Assembly (NCBI GenBank): GCA_050847315.1
Contig: CP193791.1
DNA: 64,000 nt
From: Cedecea sp000277545
Lineage (GTDB): Bacteria > Pseudomonadota > Gammaproteobacteria > Enterobacterales > Enterobacteriaceae
Direction: 5' to 3' (one strand)
The notes beneath the pieces are model-generated. The model saw only the letters and a program-made list of their open reading frames with translations, was not told the origin of the DNA and ran no database searches. The translations under genes and the position numbers were made by a program. Below, piece after piece: positions 52,654-61,488 of the stretch. Within the stretch, counting starts at the first letter, position 1; the number at the start of each line of letters is the position of its first letter.

Positions 52654-54855
52654 ATGATGATAACCAAAAAGCAAACGCTTTGGGCGCTCAATCCGTTACT
52701 GCTCGCCATGATGGCGCCGGCAGTGGCACAGCAAACCAGTGACGAGACGATGGTGGTTTCCGCCAACCGCAGCAACCGCACCGTCGCCGAGATGGCCCAA
52801 ACCACCTGGGTGATCGAGAAAGCCGAACTGGAGCAGCAGATCCAGGGCGGCAAAGAGTTTAAAGATGCGCTGGCCCAGCTGATCCCCGGCCTCGACGTCA
52901 GCAGCCAGAGCCGTACCAACTACGGCATGAACGTCCGTGGTCGCCCGCTGGTCGTGCTGGTTGACGGCGTGCGTCTCAACTCTTCCCGTACCGACAGTCG
53001 CCAGCTGGACTCTATCGATCCGTTCAACATCGATCATATTGAAGTCATTTCCGGCGCGACCGCCCTGTACGGCGGCGGCAGTACCGGCGGTCTGATTAAT
53101 ATCGTGACCAAAAAAGGCCAGAAGGATACACAGGTAGAGTTTGAGACCGGGATCAAGAGCGGCTTTAACAGCAGTAAAGATCACGATGAGCGCGTCGCCA
53201 GTGCCATTTCCGGCGGGAACGACCATATTTCTGGCCGTGCGTCAGTGGCCTATCAGAAATTCGGCGGCTGGTTTGACGGCAACGGTGATGCCACCCTGCT
53301 CGACAACACCCAGACCGGGTTACAGTATTCCGACCGCCTGGACGTGATGGGTACCGGCACGCTGAATATCGATGAAAACCAGCAGCTGCAGCTCGTTACC
53401 CAGTATTACAAAAGTAAGGGCGACGACGACTACGGCCTGAACCTCGGGAAAAACTTCTCTGCCATCAGCGGGACAAGCAGCCCGTACGTGAGCAAAGGAC
53501 TGAACTCTGACCGTGTTCCGGGCACAGAGCGCCACCTGATCAGCATGCAGTATTCCAACAGCGACTTCCTCGGTCAGGAGCTGGTGGGCCAGGTTTACTA
53601 CCGCGATGAATCGCTGCTGTTCTATCCGTTCCCGACGGTAAACGCCAACAAAAAAGCCACGGCGTTCTCCTCTTCCCAGCAGGATACTAATCAGTACGGC
53701 GCGAAGCTGACGCTGAACAGCAAGCCGCTCGACGGCTGGCAGCTGACCTACGGCCTGGACGCGGACCACGAACGCTTCACCTCCAACCAGATGTTCTTCG
53801 ATTTGGCACAGGCCAGCGCCTCCGGTGGCCTGAACAACCAGAAAATCTATACAACCGGACGTTACCCGGCGTATGACATCAGCAACATGGCGGCGTTCCT
53901 GCAGTCCAGCTATGACATCAACGAGATCTTTACCCTGAGCGGCGGCGTGCGTTACCAGTACACCGAGAACAAGATTGATGATTTCATCGGCTACGCGCAG
54001 CAGCAGCAAATCGCGGCCGGCACGGCAAAATCTGCTGACGCCATTCCTGGCGGCTCCACCGACTACGACAACTTCCTGTTCAACGCCGGCCTGCTGATGC
54101 ACATCACCGAGCGCCAACAGGCCTGGCTGAATTTCTCCCAGGGCGTAGAGTTGCCGGATCCGGGTAAATACTACGGCCGTGGCACCTATGGCGCGGCGGT
54201 TAACGGCCACCTGCCGCTGACCAACAGCGTCAACGTCGGCGCGAGCAAGCTGCAGGGCGTGAAGGTTGATTCCTACGAACTGGGCTGGCGCTACACCGGC
54301 GACAGCCTGCGCACGCAGATTGCCGCCTACTACTCGCTGTCCGATAAGAGCGTGCTGGCGAATAAAGACCTGACCATCAGCGTTGTTGACGACAAGCGCC
54401 GTATTTACGGCGTGGAAGGCGCGGTGGACTACTTTATTCCGGACACCAACTGGAGCACTGGCGCTAACTTCAACGTCTTAAAAACCGAGTCAAAAGTTAA
54501 CGGCAGCTGGCAGAAATATGACGTGAAAGTCGCCAGCCCGTCGAAAGCGACCGCCTATATTGGCTGGGCACCAGATCCGTGGAGCCTTCGCGTGCAGAGC
54601 ACAACGTCGTTTAACGTAAGCGACGCGGCAGGCTACAGCATCGACGGTTACACCACTGTTGATTTACTGGGCAGCTACGAGCTTCCGGTGGGTAAACTCA
54701 GCTTTAGCGTCGAAAACGTCTTTGACCGTGATTACACCACCGTTTGGGGCCAGCGTGCGCCACTGTACTACAGCCCGGGCTACGGCCCTGCTTCGCTGTA
54801 TGACTACAAAGGCCGTGGTCGCACCTTCGGCATGAACTACTCTGTGCTGTTCTAA
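52654..54855 (+). CDS. iutA: Ferric aerobactin outer-membrane receptor IutA
   Basis: 733 residues. Signal peptide MMITKKQTLWALNPLLLAMM ending AVA before QQTSDE; TonB box ETMVVSA; plug domain with NVRGRPLVVLVDGVR and ATALYGGGSTGGLINIVTKKG; beta barrel ending in a terminal Phe. Uptake needs TonB-ExbBD. Starts 122 bases after iucD; the spacer holds GC-rich hairpins that may set its relative expression. It is also the receptor for cloacin DF13. Confidence 0.97.
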   Translation: MMITKKQTLWALNPLLLAMMAPAVAQQTSDETMVVSANRSNRTVAEMAQTTWVIEKAELEQQIQGGKEFKDALAQLIPGLDVSSQSRTNYGMNVRGRPLVVLVDGVRLNSSRTDSRQLDSIDPFNIDHIEVISGATALYGGGSTGGLINIVTKKGQKDTQVEFETGIKSGFNSSKDHDERVASAISGGNDHISGRASVAYQKFGGWFDGNGDATLLDNTQTGLQYSDRLDVMGTGTLNIDENQQLQLVTQYYKSKGDDDYGLNLGKNFSAISGTSSPYVSKGLNSDRVPGTERHLISMQYSNSDFLGQELVGQVYYRDESLLFYPFPTVNANKKATAFSSSQQDTNQYGAKLTLNSKPLDGWQLTYGLDADHERFTSNQMFFDLAQASASGGLNNQKIYTTGRYPAYDISNMAAFLQSSYDINEIFTLSGGVRYQYTENKIDDFIGYAQQQQIAAGTAKSADAIPGGSTDYDNFLFNAGLLMHITERQQAWLNFSQGVELPDPGKYYGRGTYGAAVNGHLPLTNSVNVGASKLQGVKVDSYELGWRYTGDSLRTQIAAYYSLSDKSVLANKDLTISVVDDKRRIYGVEGAVDYFIPDTNWSTGANFNVLKTESKVNGSWQKYDVKVASPSKATAYIGWAPDPWSLRVQSTTSFNVSDAAGYSIDGYTTVDLLGSYELPVGKLSFSVENVFDRDYTTVWGQRAPLYYSPGYGPASLYDYKGRGRTFGMNYSVLF

Positions 54856-54863
54856 GCCTCTTC

Positions 54864-54887
54864 CTTGCCCGGCAGTTGCCGGGCAAG
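54864..54887 (+). terminator. Hairpin ending the aerobactin operon
   Basis: CTTGCCCGGCA, GT, TGCCGGGCAAG: perfect eleven-base stem after the iutA stop. The T run is weak. Confidence 0.7.
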
Positions 54888-54985
54888 TTCACACGCTTAC
54901 CCTTCCTAACAGTTTATCCCTCGACCCGCGTAAAATAGTCTTTTAAAAATAAGGGATATTTTCCTCTCTTATGACCGGAGACGAT

Positions 54986-56005
54986 ATGCAAGTTGGGTTT
55001 ATTGGCGTGGGCAGCGTAATAGAAACGGCTTACCTGCCAGCTATTCAGCGACTCGCCCGGCGCGATGTGGTTTGCTATGGGTTTGATCCCGCCCCACGCT
55101 ACCGCTCTGATGCCATCACGCTTCTCCCCTCCCTAACCCAGCTTCTGGCGCTGCCGCTTGACCTGGTGTTTATCACCACGTCATCGCTCCAGCATTGGCC
55201 GATCCTGAAGCTGGTGCTACAGCAAAGTTCGCTCCCCGTCGTAGTGGAAAAACCCGTCGCGGCAACGCTACAGCAGTTGGACGAACTGACATCATTCCTG
55301 AGCGATCCGGCCATTGCCGCGCGGGTGCTCGCCCTGGATCACTGGATGGTGAGAACCGATGCGGCACGTTTTATCGACCGCCTCGAAGATATCGACCGTA
55401 TCGAGGGATTCCTGCTGGAGCCCAGCGGGTTTAATGCCGCCGGAGAGCCGATTGCGCTGAATTTTGCCACCGGCGAGCCTGATACTCGTGCGCTGCACCA
55501 CCCGGACGGCGTTATCGTGGACATCGGCACGCATGTGCTGGCGATGATGCGCGAAACGCTGATGCAGGCGGGCGCTGACGAAGCGCTGGAGCTGGAGTTG
55601 CTGCTTGCCAAAGACCGGCTCGGCAACGGCATTGTGCCCGGCGATGTCACCACGGCAGAGGGCCAGGCGCTGCTGCGCGGGGAAATGGGCGGCATCCCCT
55701 GCGTGCTGCAGCTGAACAAATATGCCGGGCCCGCCGGGGGGCAAAAAGGTATTAATATCGTGCTGAAAGATGGCAGAGTGATTGCCGTCGACAGACGCGG
55801 GGTAAATGAAACCCTGAGCGTTGACGACGAGGTAAAACTGGATATCAGCGGGCCGCTGTACGACCGCTGCCTCGGAGAGGTCATTTTTGCCGGTAAAACA
55901 CTGTTTGAGCAGGCTCCTGAGACGATTCCCGCCTTAACCCGCCGCAGAATTCAGGAAGTCAGGGTCTTATTGACGCTGCAGCAAACGCTGCGCGGCGAGC
56001 ACTAG
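54986..56005 (+). CDS. Gfo/Idh/MocA-family oxidoreductase
   Basis: 339 residues. N-terminal Rossmann fold VGFIGVGSVIETAYLPAIQRL; the family EKP motif appears as VVEKPVAATLQQLDEL; a C-terminal sugar-dehydrogenase-like domain follows. The ATG at 54986 is chosen for CCGGAG upstream; another ATG lies at 54971. The substrate is unknown; relatives act on sugars, inositols or siderophore-type thiazolines. It has its own upstream region after the iutA hairpin, so co-regulation with aerobactin is possible but not shown. Confidence 0.8.
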   Translation: MQVGFIGVGSVIETAYLPAIQRLARRDVVCYGFDPAPRYRSDAITLLPSLTQLLALPLDLVFITTSSLQHWPILKLVLQQSSLPVVVEKPVAATLQQLDELTSFLSDPAIAARVLALDHWMVRTDAARFIDRLEDIDRIEGFLLEPSGFNAAGEPIALNFATGEPDTRALHHPDGVIVDIGTHVLAMMRETLMQAGADEALELELLLAKDRLGNGIVPGDVTTAEGQALLRGEMGGIPCVLQLNKYAGPAGGQKGINIVLKDGRVIAVDRRGVNETLSVDDEVKLDISGPLYDRCLGEVIFAGKTLFEQAPETIPALTRRRIQEVRVLLTLQQTLRGEH

Positions 56006-56010
56006 AAACA

Positions 56011-56040
56011 CAAAACCCGCCGAAAGGCGGGTTTATATTT
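56011..56040. terminator. Bidirectional terminator between the oxidoreductase gene and ycfJ
   Basis: AAACCCGCC, GAAA, GGCGGGTTT with a T-rich tail on both strands, between two convergent stops. Confidence 0.88.
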
Positions 56041-56052
56041 TAAGACTCGGCA

Positions 56053-56589
56053 TCAGGCTTTGTTCAGCACCAGCTGGCCTTTGCTGTCCAGCGGGATCTG
56101 AGTGCCAGGGTCTTTATCCATGCGGATTTTGCCCTGCTGATCGCCGATTTTGTAGGTCACATCATAACCGAGCATTTTTTCTGATTTGTCATACACAGTC
56201 TTGCAGCGCTGCTGGGTGGTGGTGTAGGTATCCCCCTCCTGCATCGCGCCCTGCACCTGGTTCCCGGCGTAGCCGCCGCCCAGCGCGCCCACGACCGTGG
56301 CAACATCCTTCCCGCGTCCACCGCCAAACTGATGACCAAGGACGCCCCCGGCCACCGCGCCCAGAGCAGAACCTAAAATACGGTTCTCATCCTGAACAGG
56401 TTTGCGGTGCGTCACGGCCACATTGCGGCACTCCTGACGCGGTGTTTTAACCGTTTCCTTGATTGGCGTCGCTGACACCACCTGTGCATACTGGGGACCA
56501 CGGTCAAACACGTTCAAACTGGCTACCGCAGCCACGCCCAGCGCAGCGGCCACGCCAATACCTATACCCGCTAACATTGATTTATTCAC
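56053..56589 (-). CDS. ycfJ: Glycine-zipper protein YcfJ
   Basis: 178 residues (E. coli 179). The GTG start at 56589 has GAGGATGTCC upstream and matches the E. coli N-terminus MNKSMLAGIGIGVAA. One membrane segment, then a glycine-zipper region (LGSALGAVAGGVLGHQFGGGRG and GALGGGYAGN). Probably cell-envelope associated; function not established. Confidence 0.92.
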   Translation of the reverse strand: MNKSMLAGIGIGVAAALGVAAVASLNVFDRGPQYAQVVSATPIKETVKTPRQECRNVAVTHRKPVQDENRILGSALGAVAGGVLGHQFGGGRGKDVATVVGALGGGYAGNQVQGAMQEGDTYTTTQQRCKTVYDKSEKMLGYDVTYKIGDQQGKIRMDKDPGTQIPLDSKGQLVLNKA

Positions 56590-56756
56590 AGGACATCCTC
56601 CTGACCTTGTTGTTAACCTAATTTTGCACTGCAGTGACAATATTGAGAAATCAGACAACGGATCAAAAGTGCGGGATCGTGCGGTGAAAACGTGTGTTTA
56701 AGACAACTCCGAGCAATCCGCCAGGAATATGCCGAATGTTATGCTGCTTCCCGGCA

Positions 56757-56783
56757 ATAAAAAACCCGGCACGGGGGCCGGGT
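56757..56783 (-). terminator. ndh terminator
   Basis: Read on the minus strand: AACCCGGC, CCCCGT loop, GCCGGGTT, TTTTATT, about 20 bases after the ndh stop. Confidence 0.85.
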
Positions 56784-56801
56784 TTCGGAAGGAAATAAAA
56801 C

Positions 56802-58106
56802 TTAGTGCAGCTTCAGGCGTGGACGAATCACGCGGTTGATGCTGCCCACCAGCATCATCAGGCCAGTTTTGAAATAACCGTGCAGCGCAATCTGGTGCAT
56901 ACGGTACAGGGAGATGTACACGAAGCGGGCGATGCGGCCTTCCACCATCATCGAGCCGCGCATCAGGTTACCCATCAGGCTGCCCACGGTGGAGAATTTG
57001 GACAATGAAACCAGCGAGCCGTGATCTTTATAGCTGTAAGCTTTGAGCGGCTGGCCTTTCATCTGCGCAAGGATGTTCGTCAGCGCGCGGGAAGCCATCT
57101 GGTGCGCGGCCTGAGCGCGAGGAGGCACGAAACCACCTTCCGGGCGAGCGCAGGATGCACAGTCGCCGATAGCATAGATATCCGGGTCGCGCGTGGTCTG
57201 CAGCGTTGGCTCAACCACCAGCTGGTTAATGCGGTTAGTTTCAAGGCCGCCGATATCTTTCATGAAGTCTGGCGCTTTAATGCCCGCCGCCCAGACCATC
57301 AGATCCGCTTCGATGAACTCGCCGTCTTTGGTGTTCAGGCCATGCGCTTCGGCACTGGTCACCATGGTTTGCGTCAGCACGCGAACGCCAAGCTTGGTCA
57401 GTTCGCTGTGCGCGGCGGCAGAAATGCGCGGCGGCAGCGCAGGCAGAATGCGCTCCCCGGCTTCCACCAGCGTGACGTTCAGCGCTTCGTTGGTCAGCCC
57501 TTTGTAGCCGTAGCTGTGCAGCTGCTTAACGGCGTTATGCAGCTCAGCTGACAGCTCAACGCCCGTCGCGCCACCACCAACGATAGCGATGTTAACCTTG
57601 CCGCTTGCGCCGAGGTTGGCGGAGTATTTCAGGAACAGGTTTAGCATCTCGGAATGGAAACGACGCGCCTGATGCGGGTTGTCGAGGAAGATGCAGTTCT
57701 CTTTCACGCCAGGGGTGTTGAAGTCGTTGGAGGTGCTCCCCAGCGCCATCACCAGCGTGTCGTATGGCAGCTTGCGCTCAGGCACCAGCAGCTCGCCCTT
57801 TTCATCGCGCAGTTCGGCGATGGTCAGCGTTTTGCTTTCGCGGTTGATATCCACCACGGAACCCAGCTGGAACTGGAAATGATGATTGCGCGCGTGGGCC
57901 AGGTAGCTCAGCGCATCCACGCCTTCATCCAGCGAACCGGTAGCCACTTCATGCAGCAGCGGTTTCCACAGGTGGCTGTGGTTACGGTCGACGAGCGTAA
58001 TTTTGGCTTTTTTGCCACGCCCCAGTTTTTTACCCAACTGAGTCGCCAGCTCCAGACCACCAGCGCCGCCGCCAACAATCACTATTTTTTTCAATGGTGT
58101 AGTCAA
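56802..58106 (-). CDS. ndh: NADH:quinone oxidoreductase II
   Basis: 434 residues, as in E. coli. FAD motif VGGGAGGLELATQLG, NADH motif IVGGGATGVELSAEL, C-terminal amphipathic region for membrane attachment. Non-proton-pumping entry of NADH electrons into quinone, used aerobically. A strong FNR palindrome lies upstream, fitting the known anaerobic repression of ndh. Confidence 0.97.
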   Translation of the reverse strand: MTTPLKKIVIVGGGAGGLELATQLGKKLGRGKKAKITLVDRNHSHLWKPLLHEVATGSLDEGVDALSYLAHARNHHFQFQLGSVVDINRESKTLTIAELRDEKGELLVPERKLPYDTLVMALGSTSNDFNTPGVKENCIFLDNPHQARRFHSEMLNLFLKYSANLGASGKVNIAIVGGGATGVELSAELHNAVKQLHSYGYKGLTNEALNVTLVEAGERILPALPPRISAAAHSELTKLGVRVLTQTMVTSAEAHGLNTKDGEFIEADLMVWAAGIKAPDFMKDIGGLETNRINQLVVEPTLQTTRDPDIYAIGDCASCARPEGGFVPPRAQAAHQMASRALTNILAQMKGQPLKAYSYKDHGSLVSLSKFSTVGSLMGNLMRGSMMVEGRIARFVYISLYRMHQIALHGYFKTGLMMLVGSINRVIRPRLKLH

Positions 58107-58240
58107 CTTGACCCCCTAAAATATTAACCAATTGTTAATTAAAAGTTATCTAAATAACCTTTAATTAACAAAGGGTTACTGCACGTTTAACGCCAAACTT
58201 TATCGAGAATAACATGAAGGGTGCATTGGTCATACCAAAA

Positions 58241-58254
58241 TTGATGTACATCAA
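58241..58254. promoter_or_regulatory. FNR box upstream of ndh
   Basis: TTGATGTACATCAA fits TTGAT-N4-ATCAA perfectly and is extended by AAAA/TTTT to a perfect 22-base palindrome at 58237-58258. About 135 bases upstream of the ndh start. The rest of 58107-58306 is AT-rich promoter sequence with no gene. Confidence 0.85.
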
Positions 58255-58274
58255 TTTTTATGCCGAAAAGATAA

Positions 58275-58300
58275 ACAAAAAGGCCAGCGCGAGGCTGGCC
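58275..58300 (-). terminator. Terminator downstream of ycfP
   Basis: Minus strand: GGCCAGC, loop, GCTGGCC, TTTTTGTTT. Separated from the ycfP stop by the ERIC element, so the element would be within the transcript. Confidence 0.75.
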
Positions 58301-58306
58301 ATGACA

Positions 58307-58433
58307 TTTTCCCTAAATAATTCGAGTTGCAGGACGGCGGCAAAGCTGAGAAACCCCAGGAGCATAGCTAACTATGTGACTGGGGTGAGCAGGTGCAGCC
58401 AACACACCTGCGGCTTAAAGTATGACGGGAAAA
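58307..58433. repeat. ERIC element
   Basis: 127 bases, the standard ERIC length. The core matches the ERIC consensus: CCCCAGGAGC, then TATGTGACTGGGGTGAGC; ends are TTTTCCC and GGGAAAA. It lies two bases beyond the ycfP stop and would be transcribed as a hairpin with it. Confidence 0.9.
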
Positions 58434-58434
58434 T

Positions 58435-58977
58435 TTAGCCCAGGGTTTTAAAGGCTTTAATGCGTTGCAAATGCCGGGAGATATTTTTGAATTTGTGGGT
58501 TTGCTGCTCGTCCCAGACGATTTCATAGTAGTGATGCAGCGCTTCAGCCGTGCGCCGGTTGTCCAGCGCTTCGTCGTTGCGCGAGAGAATAGCCAGGCAG
58601 CGATCGCGGTTCTTCTCACGGAAGTTTGGCACGCACTTGGTGGTGATATCCGCGTACTCTTCCGGCCTGTCGATCTTCCCTTCCATGTTTTCATGGGGGT
58701 AAAGGTTCGGGTTAAAAATAACCTGCCGCATATCGCAGAGAAAACCAATGCGCTCCGCCCAGAATCCGCCGAGACCCACGCCGCAAATTAAGGGACGTTC
58801 GTCGTCGGTAAGCTGCTGCATCTTGTCGACTTCCTTCAGCAGATGCTGCATGTCGTGCTTCGGATGCAGCGTGCTGTAGCTGATCAGCCGCACGTCGGGA
58901 TCGATAAACTGAAGCTGCAGCACTTTTTCATGGTTTCCGGGACTGTTTGAGTCAAAACCGTGCAAATAGATTATCAT
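58435..58977 (-). CDS. ycfP: YcfP, alpha/beta-hydrolase-like (UPF0227)
   Basis: 180 residues, the E. coli length. N-terminal IYLHGFDSNSPGNHEKVLQL is the esterase-like HG motif of the UPF0227 family; GVGLGGFWAERIG sits where a nucleophile elbow would be, but the usual Ser is replaced (GVGLGG). Enzymatic activity is therefore uncertain. Downstream of nagZ. Confidence 0.9.
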   Translation of the reverse strand: MIIYLHGFDSNSPGNHEKVLQLQFIDPDVRLISYSTLHPKHDMQHLLKEVDKMQQLTDDERPLICGVGLGGFWAERIGFLCDMRQVIFNPNLYPHENMEGKIDRPEEYADITTKCVPNFREKNRDRCLAILSRNDEALDNRRTAEALHHYYEIVWDEQQTHKFKNISRHLQRIKAFKTLG

Positions 58978-58998
58978 GGCATCCTCATTACCTGAATA

Positions 58999-60021
58999 TT
59001 AGCCCGCCTTATGCGCCTGCCACTGCTCGTGCAGCGCTTCCAGCTGCTGGTTCACCTGCTTCCAGCGATCGGATGAACGCAGCTCATCGCGGGTAAATGA
59101 CCCTTTATGATACAAACCTGTAACACGCTCTGCTTTGACCGGCGACAGGTTATCAAGCACGCTCACCGCCCCTTTACGATTATTGCAGACGAGGATCATA
59201 TCGCAACCGGCGTCCAGCGATGCCTGACCGCGTTCGGCATAACTGCCCATGATAGCCGCGCCTTCCATCGACAAATCATCGGAGAAAATCACACCATTAA
59301 AGCCCAGTTCGCCGCGCAGGACCGTTTTTAGCCAATACTCAGAGCCGCTAGCCGGACGCGGATCGACTTCATCATAGATAACGTGGGCAGGCATGATGGC
59401 ATCCAGCTTATTCTCGCGAATCAGTGAGGCAAAAATGCGCATGTCATGCTCGCGGATTTCCGCCTTCGGGCGCGGGTCGTGCGGGGTTTCTTTGTGCGAG
59501 TCGGCGGTGACCGCCCCGTGGCCAGGGAAGTGTTTACCGGTGGTTTTCATGCCCGCAGCATGCATCCCGTCGATAAAACGCGTGGCCATTGCCAGCGCTT
59601 TGGCCGGATCTTCATGGTAAGAACGTTCCCCAATGGCCGCGCTGATGTGCCCGATATCCAGCACCGGCGCAAAGCTGATGTCGATATCCATGGCGATCAT
59701 TTCGCTCGCCATCAGCCAGCCAGCTTCAGCCGCCAGCTTGCCGCCCTCTTCCAGGCCGCGGAGTGCCGCAAAAGATTGTGCCGCAGGCAGACGGGTAAAC
59801 CCTTCGCGGAAGCGCTGCACGCGGCCGCCTTCCTGATCGACGGCAACAACCAGACGATGGTGCGAAGCTTCACGGATCTGGCGCACCAGTTCACGTAGCT
59901 GCTCCGGGTCGTGGTAGTTGCGGGTAAAAAGAATCAAACCGCCCACCAGCGGGTGCTGCAAAATTTCACGCTCTTCCGCATCCAGCTCAAAGCCGGCCAC
60001 ATCCAACATTACTGGGCCCAC
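58999..60021 (-). CDS. nagZ: Beta-N-acetylglucosaminidase NagZ
   Basis: 340 residues (E. coli 341), GH3 family. Catalytic His/Asp pair in KHFPGHGAVTADSH and the nucleophile Asp in SDDLSMEGA. Removes GlcNAc from GlcNAc-1,6-anhydromuropeptides in the cytoplasm, feeding wall recycling and AmpR signalling. GTG start at 60021 with GGAGAGAGTATT upstream. Overlaps thiK by 13 bases. Confidence 0.96.
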   Translation of the reverse strand: MGPVMLDVAGFELDAEEREILQHPLVGGLILFTRNYHDPEQLRELVRQIREASHHRLVVAVDQEGGRVQRFREGFTRLPAAQSFAALRGLEEGGKLAAEAGWLMASEMIAMDIDISFAPVLDIGHISAAIGERSYHEDPAKALAMATRFIDGMHAAGMKTTGKHFPGHGAVTADSHKETPHDPRPKAEIREHDMRIFASLIRENKLDAIMPAHVIYDEVDPRPASGSEYWLKTVLRGELGFNGVIFSDDLSMEGAAIMGSYAERGQASLDAGCDMILVCNNRKGAVSVLDNLSPVKAERVTGLYHKGSFTRDELRSSDRWKQVNQQLEALHEQWQAHKAG

Positions 60022-60869
60022 AATACTCTCTCCTGATGTTTGCTCGCCCGCAGCGCGCGCCACGCGTCGTCTGCCAGCGTAATAAAATGTTGCTCCCCGG
60101 TTTGCCGCCAGCGGCATTCATACCAGGACGCCATAAGTAACGCTATCCACGGCCGCCAGCACGCAACCTGGCGATTGAGGACGTCGAGGCTGAGTGAAGC
60201 CTGGGCAGCATACAACTCCAGCAGCGCTTTACTGTCGACGGTGTTTGCCGCCAGCACGGCGGCCAGCTCCAGCGCAATATCGCCATCCCCGGCGTATTCC
60301 CAGTCAATAAGCCCCAGGCGATTGCCCGGTTGCCGCACCAGATTTCCCGCGTGAACATCCATATGCAGAGGGGCCAGCCGCAGAGGCCTGGGCTCCCTAC
60401 GCCGCTTCAGGCGCTTTAATTCACGCAGCCAGGTCAGGGTTCGCCTGTTTGGGTCGCTTTCCTGCCAGTAAAACTCAAGCAGCGGAACCAGGCTTATGCG
60501 CCAGCCGAACGGTTTCTGCCGATGAAGATAATACAATAAGCCCGTTAATTCAGTGAGCGGGGCCAGGTTCGGCAAAACCTCGCCGTCAAGCCAGCGGGTG
60601 AACAGCCAGCCTTCCGCCAGACACCAGGGCTCGGGCGCGATGCCGACGGGCAACTGCCTGAGCGCGCGATGATGCCGCCGAAGGGAAATCCCCGGCAAGC
60701 GCTGTTCGGGCAGCTTTCTTGCCGTAAAGCTGCCGGCTTCTGTCTCTACGCGGTAGCTTGTGCCGCTCAGTCCCTCGAGCGCAGAAACACAACCGGCGGC
60801 CTGAGCCGCCGGAAGGTATCGAGTCACTGCCGCATCGAGCGATGCTTTAGTTGGTTTGCTGAACAGCAC
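60009..60869 (-). CDS. thiK: Thiamine kinase
   Basis: 286 residues (E. coli 274). Aminoglycoside-phosphotransferase-like fold with the catalytic HMDVHAGNLV loop and metal-binding LIDWEYAGDGD. Phosphorylates thiamine to thiamine monophosphate for salvage. The GTG start at 60869 aligns with the E. coli N-terminus and lies inside the lpoB 3' end (23-base overlap). The N-terminal third is more diverged than the rest. Confidence 0.92.
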   Translation of the reverse strand: MLFSKPTKASLDAAVTRYLPAAQAAGCVSALEGLSGTSYRVETEAGSFTARKLPEQRLPGISLRRHHRALRQLPVGIAPEPWCLAEGWLFTRWLDGEVLPNLAPLTELTGLLYYLHRQKPFGWRISLVPLLEFYWQESDPNRRTLTWLRELKRLKRRREPRPLRLAPLHMDVHAGNLVRQPGNRLGLIDWEYAGDGDIALELAAVLAANTVDSKALLELYAAQASLSLDVLNRQVACWRPWIALLMASWYECRWRQTGEQHFITLADDAWRALRASKHQERVLWAQ

Positions 60870-61488
60870 CGCTACCCGACCAGATGATTTCGCCAGTTTG
60901 CACCAGCATCAGCTGCATTTTCAGCGTGGGCGTGTTCACGTTGCCGCTGGCGTTGGTGTAAAGCACGTACTGGGCGCCGGTGTTACGCGCAATGCCAATC
61001 GCTTTGCTTCGCGTACCTAAGCTGTCCTGCGGGGAAAGCCCAAGCTGCTGCTTAGCCATCGAGAGCTGCTGCGCAGAAACCAGCGTGAACTTGTTGTTGT
61101 TGGCCAGCGCGCCGCGCAAGGCTTCAGTCGCGCTGCTGGTTTGCAGGCTGCCATTGGTGCGGTTGTTGACGCTGTCCACCAGCAACACGCTACCCGGCGT
61201 CACGCCATCCGCCTGCAGCATTTTGCTGACCATCGGCTGCATGGCACTGTTCCAGTCATAGGTGCGAACCTTAGGCTGAGGCGGAATAGTAGGCTCTGGT
61301 TGTTCCACAGGGCCAGGCTGCGTCGGCACGGTCGGTACCGTTGGCACGGTAGGCTCCGGCTGAGCAGGCTGCTCTGTGCCAGGTTTAACTTCTTCTACCG
61401 GGGCAGGCTGTTCGCCGCGATTAATACACCCGGTCAGGATCAGCGCCACCGCAGTGACGGCCAGATAACGATGAAGTCCCCTAATCAA
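60847..61488 (-). CDS. lpoB: Outer-membrane lipoprotein LpoB, activator of PBP1b
   Basis: 213 residues, same as E. coli. Lipobox LILTGC; a Pro-rich linker with PTVPTVPTVPTQPG repeats spanning the periplasm; C-terminal domain that contacts the PBP1b UB2H domain. The start is TTG at 61488, six bases after AAGGAG. Its TTG overlaps the ycfL stop (TTGA). Confidence 0.95.
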   Translation of the reverse strand: MIRGLHRYLAVTAVALILTGCINRGEQPAPVEEVKPGTEQPAQPEPTVPTVPTVPTQPGPVEQPEPTIPPQPKVRTYDWNSAMQPMVSKMLQADGVTPGSVLLVDSVNNRTNGSLQTSSATEALRGALANNNKFTLVSAQQLSMAKQQLGLSPQDSLGTRSKAIGIARNTGAQYVLYTNASGNVNTPTLKMQLMLVQTGEIIWSGSGAVQQTN

